In this document: positions 23,924 through 30,826 of the stretch, piece by piece | How positions within the stretch are numbered: the first letter of the stretch is position 1 | How the letters are laid out: each line of letters opens with the position of its first letter | NCBI GenBank assembly: GCA_000432655.1 | Contig: HF986349.1 | Location: forward strand, 65,134-95,959 | DNA length: 30,826 nucleotides | Source of the DNA: Bacteroides sp. CAG:1060 | GTDB taxonomy: Bacteria; Bacteroidota; Bacteroidia; Bacteroidales; UBA932 | Reading direction: 5' to 3' | Notes under the pieces: model-generated | What the model was told of the DNA's origin: nothing | The model's database searches: none | The model's input: the letters and a program-made list of their open reading frames with translations, nothing else | Position numbers and translations under genes: made by a program

Positions 23924-25519
23924 CTATTTTTTGTATTCAACCGCAGCCTTCTCTACACCAAAACAACTCTTGTAGTTTTCGATGTAGCGATTGAAGCCTT
24001 CTACGGCAGTCACGGAAGGAGCGATTTCAACGCCTCCGTCACCCACAAAGACATATTTGTCAAGATAGTCTTCAAGGCTGAGTTTCTCCGTGTTGTCCAC
24101 CATATACTTGGCAAGCAGGGCAATTCCCCACGCTCCACCTTCTCCGGCAGTCTCCATCACGGATATAGATGAATTCAATGCAGCAGCAAGAGCGCGCTGA
24201 CCTACACCTGGCGTCTTGAAAAGACCGCCATGAGCGGTAATCCTGTCAACCTGCACCTTCTCTTCCTTGAAAAGAATATCATTGCCGATTTTAAGCACAC
24301 CCACAGAAGCGAAAAGCTGGGCCCTGAAGAAATTGGCAAGATTGAACTTATCTGAAGCCGAACGCACAAACAGAGGGCGTCCCTCGGCAAATCCGGTCAC
24401 AGGCTCGCCTGACACATAGTTGTATGCCACAAGGCCACCGCAGTCAGGATCTCCTTCCAAAGCGTGATTGTAGAGTTTGCCGAACACATCATTCATATCC
24501 ACAGGAACACCAAGCAACTCCTGATACTCCCGGAAAAGGCCTACCCAGGCATTGAGTTCCGACGTACAGTTGTTGCAATGGACCATGGCCACCGGGCTGC
24601 CGTCAGGCGTAGTAACCATATCAATCATCTCATACGGCTTGGAAAGTTCTTTCTCAAGCACGATCATGGAGAACGACGATGTTCCGGCAGAAACATTACC
24701 CGTACGCTGACGAACGGCATTCGTTGCCACCATTCCGGTACCGGCATCGCCCTCAGGAGGGCAAACTGCCACGCCAGGCTTGAGATGCCCCGAAGGATCC
24801 AGCTTCAATGCTCCCTCATCAGTAAGATGTCCGGCATCTTCACCTGCGAGCAATGCTGCCGGCAGGATGTCACGAAGCTTCCACGGGAATCCGTAAGGCG
24901 CAACCAAAGCGTCAAACTTATCCACCATTTCCGATGAATAGTCCTTGGTCAGGGAATCCACCGGAAGCATTCCGGAAGCATCGCCTATGCCAAGAACACG
25001 CTTGCCTGTAAGCTGCCAGTGAATGTATCCGGCGAGAGTGGTCAGGAAATCAATCTTTCCGACATGTTCCTCACCGTCAAGTATCGCCTGATAAAGATGC
25101 GAAATACTCCACCTCAGCGGGATATTGAACTTGAACAGGGAAGACAGCTCCGCTGCCGCCTTTCCGGTGTTGGTGTTTCTCCATGTACGGAAAGGCACCA
25201 AAATATTCTGCTCTTTGTCAAACGGCATATAGCCATGCATCATAGCACTTACTCCGATGGCAGCGAGACTTTCGATTTCAACCCCGTATTTGGTACGGAC
25301 ATTGGCACGAAGATCAGAATATGATCCCTGCAACCCCTTCCATATCATATCGATACTATATGTCCACAGACCATTCTCAAGCTGATTCTCCCACTCAAAG
25401 CTTCCCTGGGCAAGAGGCTTGTTTCCTTCATCAATAAGTACCGATTTGATGCGGGTCGAGCCAAGTTCTATACCAAGCACGGCCTTTCCCGACACAATCA
25501 AATTTTTAGCGTCTGTCAT
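23924..25519 (-). CDS. araB: L-ribulokinase, FGGY family
   Basis: A 531-residue FGGY sugar kinase that phosphorylates L-ribulose in arabinose breakdown. It has the N-terminal ATPase-fold opening [11 protein letters not shown] (15-25), a substrate-site stretch [29 protein letters not shown] with the catalytic Asp of this family, and the C-terminal A-H-G-G-L-F-K-T-P and G-E-G-G-A-W-G-I-A loops. Pairing with AraD (gap 3 bp) makes ribulokinase the best choice over xylulokinase. The length is near the roughly 530-560 residues of Bacteroides AraB-type kinases. Confidence 0.9.
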   Translation of the reverse strand: MTDAKNLIVSGKAVLGIELGSTRIKSVLIDEGNKPLAQGSFEWENQLENGLWTYSIDMIWKGLQGSYSDLRANVRTKYGVEIESLAAIGVSAMMHGYMPFDKEQNILVPFRTWRNTNTGKAAAELSSLFKFNIPLRWSISHLYQAILDGEEHVGKIDFLTTLAGYIHWQLTGKRVLGIGDASGMLPVDSLTKDYSSEMVDKFDALVAPYGFPWKLRDILPAALLAGEDAGHLTDEGALKLDPSGHLKPGVAVCPPEGDAGTGMVATNAVRQRTGNVSAGTSSFSMIVLEKELSKPYEMIDMVTTPDGSPVAMVHCNNCTSELNAWVGLFREYQELLGVPVDMNDVFGKLYNHALEGDPDCGGLVAYNYVSGEPVTGFAEGRPLFVRSASDKFNLANFFRAQLFASVGVLKIGNDILFKEEKVQVDRITAHGGLFKTPGVGQRALAAALNSSISVMETAGEGGAWGIALLAKYMVDNTEKLSLEDYLDKYVFVGDGGVEIAPSVTAVEGFNRYIENYKSCFGVEKAAVEYKK

Positions 25520-25522
25520 ATT

Positions 25523-26215
25523 CTATTTCTTTTTCTGTCCATAATAAGCATTCGGTCCATGCTTGCGCGAGAAGTGCTTCTCAACAAGCAGCGGATTCAT
25601 GGTAAGAGACGGATTGACACTGAAAGATATCGATGCCATCTTGGCCACCTGCTCAAGCACGACGGCGTTATGTACCGCCTCGAACGCATCTTTTCCCCAA
25701 GCGAACGGTCCGTGATTCTTCACAAGAACGGCCGGAGTGTGAACAGGATTCATACCGGCAAAACGCTTTACGATGACATTACCGGTCTCAAGTTCATACT
25801 CACCCTTCACCTCCGCTTCCGTCATATCCGCCGTACAAGGAACCGCATCGTGGAAATAGTCGGCATGAGTGGTACCTATATTCGGCAGGTCAATACCGGC
25901 CTGAGCCCATGCGGTAGCGTATGTGGAATGAGTATGTACTACGCCCCCTATTTCAGGAAACGCCTTATACAATACAAGATGGGTAGGAGTATCTGAGGAC
26001 GGGCGGAGTTCCCCTTCGACAACTTTGCCGTCAAGATTCACCACCACCATATCTTCTGGCTTCATATCGTCGTAGCTCACTCCTGACGGCTTGATTACGA
26101 CAAGACCGCTTTCCCGGTCAATGGCCGATACGTTACCCCATGTGAATATCACCAGGCCATGCTTGACCAGATCAAGATTGGCCTGACATACTTTCTTTTT
26201 AAGTTCTTCCAACAT
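25523..26215 (-). CDS. araD: L-ribulose-5-phosphate 4-epimerase
   Basis: A 230-residue class II aldolase/epimerase that converts L-ribulose 5-phosphate to D-xylulose 5-phosphate. It shows T-W-G-N-V-S (25-30), K-P-S-G-V-S-Y (42-48), S-S-D-T-P-T-H (73-79, Asp75), zinc ligands His94 and His96 in V-H-T-H-S, and His168 in V-K-N-H-G-P-F. The length matches AraD. The gene lies between the symporter (12-bp gap) and ribulokinase (3-bp gap), a clear arabinose operon arrangement. Confidence 0.95.
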   Translation of the reverse strand: MLEELKKKVCQANLDLVKHGLVIFTWGNVSAIDRESGLVVIKPSGVSYDDMKPEDMVVVNLDGKVVEGELRPSSDTPTHLVLYKAFPEIGGVVHTHSTYATAWAQAGIDLPNIGTTHADYFHDAVPCTADMTEAEVKGEYELETGNVIVKRFAGMNPVHTPAVLVKNHGPFAWGKDAFEAVHNAVVLEQVAKMASISFSVNPSLTMNPLLVEKHFSRKHGPNAYYGQKKK

Positions 26216-26227
26216 GATACTTGAAAA

Positions 26228-28177
26228 TTACCAAAGTACTATATAAAGGAATCCTACGATAACACAGATTGCAAGTGCACCGATACCGTATCCCTTGGAT
26301 GTATGGAAGAGGCTCAAATCGATAGGGAGAGCCTTAGGGTCCGCTTTGGTCTCAGTAGAGTTGCCATACAGCCATATAGCCTGACAACCGACAAGAACAC
26401 CAAAGAAGAAGAATGCCTGGAAACCGATATCGTTAAGATAAGCGATTATGTTGTTCTCAGGAGTTGCGGTCTCAGGAAGACATGCACCCCAGATAACTAC
26501 AACAGCGGCAATAAGGACAAAGAATACTCCGGCTCCGCCAAGAATCTTCGCCCACTTGGTCATGGTCTTGCAATCCTTCTTTTCAGGAAGCTCGCAGGAA
26601 ACGAAGTTCTTGTCAATCAAGCTCATTATCACGAAGAAACTAAGCAGGATGATAAAGATATATCCGGCACGAAGCTGGAACGGTACGCCACCGAGGAAAA
26701 TCTTGAAAATAATTCCGAGAGGAATCGTAATAATGGCGGTCCATACGGCAGCCTTGCTGGAAGCACGCTTCCAGAGAAGACCCATACCGAACACAATCAC
26801 GATACCAGGATAAATGAATCCTGAATACTCCTGGATGTACTGGAATGCCTGATCAAGACCTCCGAGAAGAGGCTTCACTGCGATAGCTGCAATTACAAGA
26901 GCACAAATGGAAACGAGACGACCCACATTGACGAGTTTCTTGTCAGAAGCATTCTTGTTGATATACTTCTTGTAGATATCCATAGTGAAGAGGGTGGACG
27001 TACTGTTGAACATGGATGCAAGAGAGGAGATGATGGCTGCGGCAAGCGCTGCGAATGTAAGTCCCTTTACTCCGGTAGGAGTGAAGTTGCGCACAAGCCA
27101 AGGATAGGCATCATCAGCCACATTGATAGAACCCTGAAGACCGGACATGATTTCCGGATGGAGAGAGATGTAGTATGCGCAGATACCAGGAAGACATACG
27201 ATGAAAGGAATCAAAATCTTGAGGAATCCTGCAAATACAAGACCCTTCTGGGCTTCCTTTATACTCTTGGCGGCAAGACCCTTCTGGATGATATACTGGT
27301 TGAATCCCCAGTAACCGAGATTGGTAAGCCATACGGCACCTACAACCGCTGCGATACCAGGCACATTTGCAAATGCCTCAGGTCCGTGACTCTGCTGAAT
27401 CACCAGATGAAGGTGGCTGTCATTGAGATGTTCTCCGGAAGTAAGGTCAGTGAAGATATTGTTGATACCGGCAATCACACCTTCTCCGCCGCCTACGGCG
27501 CTGAGGGCAAAGAATGCGGTCACAAGACCACCGCCTACCAGGAACACTACCTGAAGAACGTCAGTCCACGCAACAGAAGAAAGTCCTCCATATATGGAAT
27601 AGATACCGGCGATAATATAAAGACCCATTACAATGACCATTCTCATGGAAATCGTGAAGTTCCCGCATACAAGCGTAGCTCCCTGAAGACCAAGAATCTG
27701 CTCAATGGCAAGAGCTCCAAGCCATGCGACGGAAGTAAGGTTCACAAACACATACAGGAAGAGCCAGAGGATGGAGAACGCAAGTCCCACACCATCGTTG
27801 TAACGCTCACGAAGGAACTGAGGAATCGTGAAAATCTTACGCTTAAGCATCACCGGAAGCAGGAACTTTCCGATTACGACAAGCGTTACAGCAGCCATAA
27901 GCTCATACGCGGCCGTCGCAATACCATCAGCATAACTGGTACCGGACATACCGATAAACTGCTCGGCGGAAATATTGGCTGCAATCAAAGACGCACCTAC
28001 GGCCCACCAAGTAAGAGTGTTGCCGGCGAGGAAATAGTCATTGGCACTTTTCTCCTCGCCCTTTTTGCTTCTTCCAAGGAAAAGACCGAGGAAAATCAGA
28101 ATGGCAAGGTACGCAAGGACGATGACAAGATCGACCGCCTTGAATCCCGATGCCGCAATTTGTTCAAAAATACTCAT
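26228..28177 (-). CDS. Sodium/sugar symporter (SSS family, SGLT-like)
   Basis: A 649-residue integral membrane protein with about 14-15 hydrophobic helices. Typical SSS features are present: D-Y-F-L-A-G-N-T-L-T-W-W-A-V-G-A-S-L (about 47-64), S-A-E-Q-F-I-G-M-S-G, A-W-T-D-V-L-Q (about 203-209), and A-A-L-A-A-A-I-I-S-S-L-A-S-M-F-N-S, where the Na2-site serines of the family lie. It imports a sugar with Na+; the surrounding araD, araB and galM genes point to arabinose (or xylose/galactose) as substrate. It starts 16 bp after galM. The sugar specificity is inferred from context only. Confidence 0.92.
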   Translation of the reverse strand: MSIFEQIAASGFKAVDLVIVLAYLAILIFLGLFLGRSKKGEEKSANDYFLAGNTLTWWAVGASLIAANISAEQFIGMSGTSYADGIATAAYELMAAVTLVVIGKFLLPVMLKRKIFTIPQFLRERYNDGVGLAFSILWLFLYVFVNLTSVAWLGALAIEQILGLQGATLVCGNFTISMRMVIVMGLYIIAGIYSIYGGLSSVAWTDVLQVVFLVGGGLVTAFFALSAVGGGEGVIAGINNIFTDLTSGEHLNDSHLHLVIQQSHGPEAFANVPGIAAVVGAVWLTNLGYWGFNQYIIQKGLAAKSIKEAQKGLVFAGFLKILIPFIVCLPGICAYYISLHPEIMSGLQGSINVADDAYPWLVRNFTPTGVKGLTFAALAAAIISSLASMFNSTSTLFTMDIYKKYINKNASDKKLVNVGRLVSICALVIAAIAVKPLLGGLDQAFQYIQEYSGFIYPGIVIVFGMGLLWKRASSKAAVWTAIITIPLGIIFKIFLGGVPFQLRAGYIFIILLSFFVIMSLIDKNFVSCELPEKKDCKTMTKWAKILGGAGVFFVLIAAVVVIWGACLPETATPENNIIAYLNDIGFQAFFFFGVLVGCQAIWLYGNSTETKADPKALPIDLSLFHTSKGYGIGALAICVIVGFLYIVLW

Positions 28178-28193
28178 TGGATATAAAAAACTG

Positions 28194-29285
28194 TTATTTT
28201 ACTACAGAGAAAGCGAATGTGCAACGACTCACGTACTTCTCGCCAGGGCGAAGCACTGCAGAAGGCCACTGCGGCTTGTTAGGTGTGTCAGGATAATGCT
28301 GGGTCTCAAGGCAGATTGCAGCGCGCTTGTTGTATGTGATGCCACCCTTTCCAGTCACGGTTCCATCAAGGAAATTACCGGTATATACTTGGATACCAGG
28401 CTCATTGGTGTACACGTCAAGCATAATGCCGGTCTGCTCGCAATAAAGCTTGGCGGCAAGTTTGCTCATATCGCCATCGGTATCGAGCACCCAGTTGTGA
28501 TCATATCCGTTACCATTGACAATCTGCTCGAAATCAGTGTCATTTATCTTATCTCCAATCTTGTGAAGAGTGGTGAAATCCATAGGGGTTCCCGCTACAG
28601 GAAGAATTTCGCCGGATGTCATGCATGTATTGTCAATCGGAGTATAATTTGAAGCGTTTACATAAAGATACTCGTCACAGATGTCGTGAGTAGGGTCTCC
28701 GGAAAGATTGAAATATGAATGGTTGGTCATATTGATAACGGTAGGAGCCGTTGTCGTGGCCTCATACAGAATATCAATGGCATTGTTGTCAGTAAGCGTA
28801 TAGGTGACAAATGCAGTGACAGCTCCAGGGAAATTGTTGTCCCCGTCAGGAGAATCCATCTCGAGTTTGATGTGGTTCTCACTTACTTCAACCACCTTGT
28901 ATGGCTGATACTGCCAACCGGTAGGTCCGCCGTGAAGGCAATGTCCGAAATTGTTCTTCGGAAGGTCATACTCCACACCGTCGATAGAGAACTTACCCTG
29001 ATTGATACGGTTGGCATAACGTCCGATAGCCGCGCCGAAATCGCTCTGATGATTCTCCGGATAATAATCCTCAACATTGTCAAATCCAAGGACCACATCG
29101 CGCCTTACACCGTTCTTGTCGGTAATCAGAACAGATGTGATACGACCGCCGAAATTGGTGATATTCACCTCCATGCCGGACTGGTTTTTCAGGCAGTAGA
29201 TTTTGTTGCCATCCTCTTTCGCAGGAGAGCAAGCCACTGCAGCAAGGGCGCTTACACCCATTGCAATAGAAACGAACTTTTTCAT
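28194..29285 (-). CDS. galM: Aldose 1-epimerase (mutarotase), lipoprotein
   Basis: A 363-residue GalM-family mutarotase that interconverts the alpha and beta forms of aldoses. It carries a lipoprotein signal peptide (A-A-V-A-C, Cys19), so it acts in the periplasm. Visible motifs are G-R-Y-A-N-R-I (88-94), H115 and H118 in G-H-C-L-H-G-G, His189 in N-M-T-N-H-S-Y-F-N-L (general acid), G-N-F-L-D-G-T, and Glu327 in C-L-E-T-Q-H-Y-P-D (general base). It is placed 4 bp after the GH31 gene and 16 bp before the symporter, where it would prepare the sugar anomer for uptake. Confidence 0.93.
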   Translation of the reverse strand: MKKFVSIAMGVSALAAVACSPAKEDGNKIYCLKNQSGMEVNITNFGGRITSVLITDKNGVRRDVVLGFDNVEDYYPENHQSDFGAAIGRYANRINQGKFSIDGVEYDLPKNNFGHCLHGGPTGWQYQPYKVVEVSENHIKLEMDSPDGDNNFPGAVTAFVTYTLTDNNAIDILYEATTTAPTVINMTNHSYFNLSGDPTHDICDEYLYVNASNYTPIDNTCMTSGEILPVAGTPMDFTTLHKIGDKINDTDFEQIVNGNGYDHNWVLDTDGDMSKLAAKLYCEQTGIMLDVYTNEPGIQVYTGNFLDGTVTGKGGITYNKRAAICLETQHYPDTPNKPQWPSAVLRPGEKYVSRCTFAFSVVK

Positions 29286-29289
29286 TTAA

Positions 29290-30826
29290 TTATTTTTTTA
29301 AATCAATAATCAATTTTTCGCCGTCATAATTGACAGTCTTGCGGATAATCCCGGCACCGGTATAATACACCAGACAGAATGTCCTGTTGGCAATCATACC
29401 CTCATATTCTCCCTGACGCTCTCCAATAGTGAGTTTGGATCCATTGAGGCTGAATTTGATGGTACTGTACATGCCTTTTTCGTAGTTATAGTTGTCGCCT
29501 TCATCCTCATACAGCGTAAATTCGCCCTTCTGTCCGGCATAAACACGAATCTCAAGATTATCCCATGGCTTTTCAGAAGAATACTGCACATCCGGACCTA
29601 TCGGAACTATGCTTCCGGACCTGACAAAGAGCGGAATACGGTCAAACCTTGTCTCGTATTCAATCTCCTGTCCGCCTTTGTACGTTTCCCCGCTATAATA
29701 GTCATACCATGATGTCCCGGCAGGAAGATAAACGACCGTTGACTTGCCCAGAGCGGTGAAATCCACCACCTCGGAGCTAAACTCGCGCTTCTCATCAGTG
29801 TATTGGGCGTTTACTACCGGAGCTACCAGGAATGCATCGCCGAACATGAATTCATTGGCCACCTCGTATCCCCTTCTGTCTGAAGGGAAATCCATCATAA
29901 GTGCTCTCTGGAACGTTCCGTCCTGACTGCTCACCTTCCATGCTGTGGAATAGATGTAAGGAAGGAGGGAATAACGCATTTTAACTGCTCCGACCAATGC
30001 ATCATATACTATATCTCCCGGCTTTCCATAAAGAGGGATCTCACGCGGCACTTCTGTTCCGTGAGAGCGCATCATAGGAGAGAAAATACCATACTGCGTC
30101 CACCTTACATACAACTCCTGGAACTTTGGATTATGTACGGCACTGCCAAACTTCCCGCGGTCATTGTAAGGATTTGCAAAGAACCCGCCCAGGTCAGTGT
30201 TGAAATTAGGATTACCGGTCAGCGCAAATCCCAGTCCGGCAGGAATCTGACATCTCAGCGAATGCCAGGTGGACTGTATGTCTCCGCTCCATACATTTGC
30301 ACCGGTCCTCTGCTGTCCCGTATATGCAGAACGGGTAAGAATGCACACTCTTCTGTCGGAAGTATGGGCACGCTGATTGTCATACACACCCTCGACACCC
30401 AAAAGAGGATAAGCATTGCGAACACTTCGGAAAGAACCGTCCGCGGTAGGAAGTTCGAGGTCGGATTCCTTGAAACTCAGATGATCCGGCTCGGTAGAGT
30501 CCATCCACCATGCATCTATTCCCATTTTCTCAAGTCTGAGAAGATTGTTCCAATAAATATCCCTGGCTTCCTTGCTGAACACGTCATACGGCTCCACTCC
30601 GGATGGATAGTCCATTCTCGGAGGCCATGAAGACAATCCGCTCTGCGGCCAGGTCTGGAAAGGAAGGAGTAAGCCCTTAGGTTTCATCTCCCGGTACTGC
30701 TTGGTCTGAGGACCGAAAGACGACCAGATGGATATCATGAGGTGAGCATTGGAATCATGTATCTTGTCTATCATGCCCTGGGCATCGGCAAAATCTTCAT
30801 TAAGGAATTCCATTGCATTCCAAAGA
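29290..30826 (-). CDS. GH31 glycoside hydrolase, probably alpha-xylosidase (5' end outside window)
   Basis: The last about 511 codons of a GH31 enzyme; the reading frame continues past base 30826 (L-W-N-A precedes the first internal Met). Counting from that Met (codon at 30813), the nucleophile is Asp105 in A-W-W-M-D-S-T-E-P-D, and the acid/base is Asp178 in N-V-W-S-G-D-I-Q-S-T-W. Other features are M-I-S-I-W-S-S-F-G-P and a C-terminal DUF5110-type beta domain (S-G-S-I-V-P-I-G-P, F-T-L-Y-E-D-E-G-D-N). W-M-D-S-T-E-P-D and S-I-W-x-S-F-G-P are the pattern I associate with bacterial alpha-xylosidases acting on xyloglucan oligosaccharides, but other GH31 specificities cannot be excluded. It is the first visible gene of the arabinose operon, 4 bp before galM. 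Confidence 0.9.
   Translation of the reverse strand, partial: LWNAMEFLNEDFADAQGMIDKIHDSNAHLMISIWSSFGPQTKQYREMKPKGLLLPFQTWPQSGLSSWPPRMDYPSGVEPYDVFSKEARDIYWNNLLRLEKMGIDAWWMDSTEPDHLSFKESDLELPTADGSFRSVRNAYPLLGVEGVYDNQRAHTSDRRVCILTRSAYTGQQRTGANVWSGDIQSTWHSLRCQIPAGLGFALTGNPNFNTDLGGFFANPYNDRGKFGSAVHNPKFQELYVRWTQYGIFSPMMRSHGTEVPREIPLYGKPGDIVYDALVGAVKMRYSLLPYIYSTAWKVSSQDGTFQRALMMDFPSDRRGYEVANEFMFGDAFLVAPVVNAQYTDEKREFSSEVVDFTALGKSTVVYLPAGTSWYDYYSGETYKGGQEIEYETRFDRIPLFVRSGSIVPIGPDVQYSSEKPWDNLEIRVYAGQKGEFTLYEDEGDNYNYEKGMYSTIKFSLNGSKLTIGERQGEYEGMIANRTFCLVYYTGAGIIRKTVNYDGEKLIIDLKK

Noticed and set aside
27158..28186. Plus-strand open frame of 342 codons
   Set aside because: Antisense to the SSS symporter; the product is hydrophilic and low in hydrophobic structure, as expected for the complement of a membrane protein gene.
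1..30826. CRISPR array, tRNA/rRNA genes, insertion sequences
   Set aside because: No regularly spaced direct repeats, cloverleaf-like gene or transposase was seen. Gaps between genes are at most 233 bp and leave almost no room.

Overview
The window looks like chromosomal DNA of a gut-type member of the Bacteroidales. The evidence is an Mfa/FimA-type fimbrillin gene cluster, many lipoproteins with short signal peptides, secreted plant-polysaccharide glycoside hydrolases (GH36, two GH51, GH31), a two-gene 5'-nucleotidase, and promoter elements of the Bacteroides type (TAnnTTTG). I cannot name the genus. Coding density is very high: the largest gap between genes is 233 bp, and no tRNA, rRNA, CRISPR array, insertion sequence or prophage is visible. 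All genes are on the minus strand except holA and a small zinc-ribbon gene.

Region by region, in the order of minus-strand transcription (from high coordinates to low). (1) 30826-20888: a tight series with the 3' part of a GH31 enzyme, a lipoprotein aldose 1-epimerase, a Na+/sugar symporter, L-ribulose-5-phosphate 4-epimerase and ribulokinase. This is an arabinose/xylose release, uptake and catabolism operon, with no araA in the window. It runs without a usable gap into a PD-(D/E)XK nuclease-domain protein, a CCA-adding-type tRNA nucleotidyltransferase, a XerC-type recombinase and ribosome hibernation factor HPF, and ends at an intrinsic terminator. (2) 20834-18291: a large multidomain GH51 arabinofuranosidase, convergent with plus-strand holA (17249-18307). 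(3) 17163-15613: a second, compact GH51, divergent from holA and followed by an intrinsic terminator. (4) 15544-11712: a four-gene operon with an ABC-2 ATPase, its permease, and a 5'-nucleotidase split into a C-terminal-domain lipoprotein and an N-terminal-domain lipoprotein. (5) 11348-11725 (+): a small zinc-ribbon protein with a recognisable promoter. (6) 11114-2374: a tail-less SSB overlapping an OmpA-like/TPR lipoprotein, then an Mfa1-like fimbrillin, an Mfa2/FimB-like lipoprotein, a 1134-residue lipoprotein and a last unknown lipoprotein. This is a type V (donor-strand) pilus locus headed by ssb. (7) 2318-1: a secreted GH36 alpha-galactosidase, translationally coupled to a lipoprotein that begins like the YiiX/YebB cysteine hydrolases and leaves the window.

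How the parts fit together: GH31 and the two GH51 enzymes would release xylose and arabinose from arabinose-decorated hemicelluloses or arabinan. The epimerase, symporter, AraD and AraB would handle the released sugars, and GH36 would remove terminal alpha-galactose. No SusC/SusD pair is present, so this is not a canonical polysaccharide utilization locus. The most interesting unexplained points are the SSB-led pilus operon with its OmpA-like/TPR lipoprotein and uncharacterised large lipoproteins, tandem hairpins between the major and minor pilin genes, two promoters that touch or share terminator sequence, and the joining of the arabinose operon to tRNA and ribosome maintenance genes, including an hpf gene with a perfect Shine-Dalgarno sequence.
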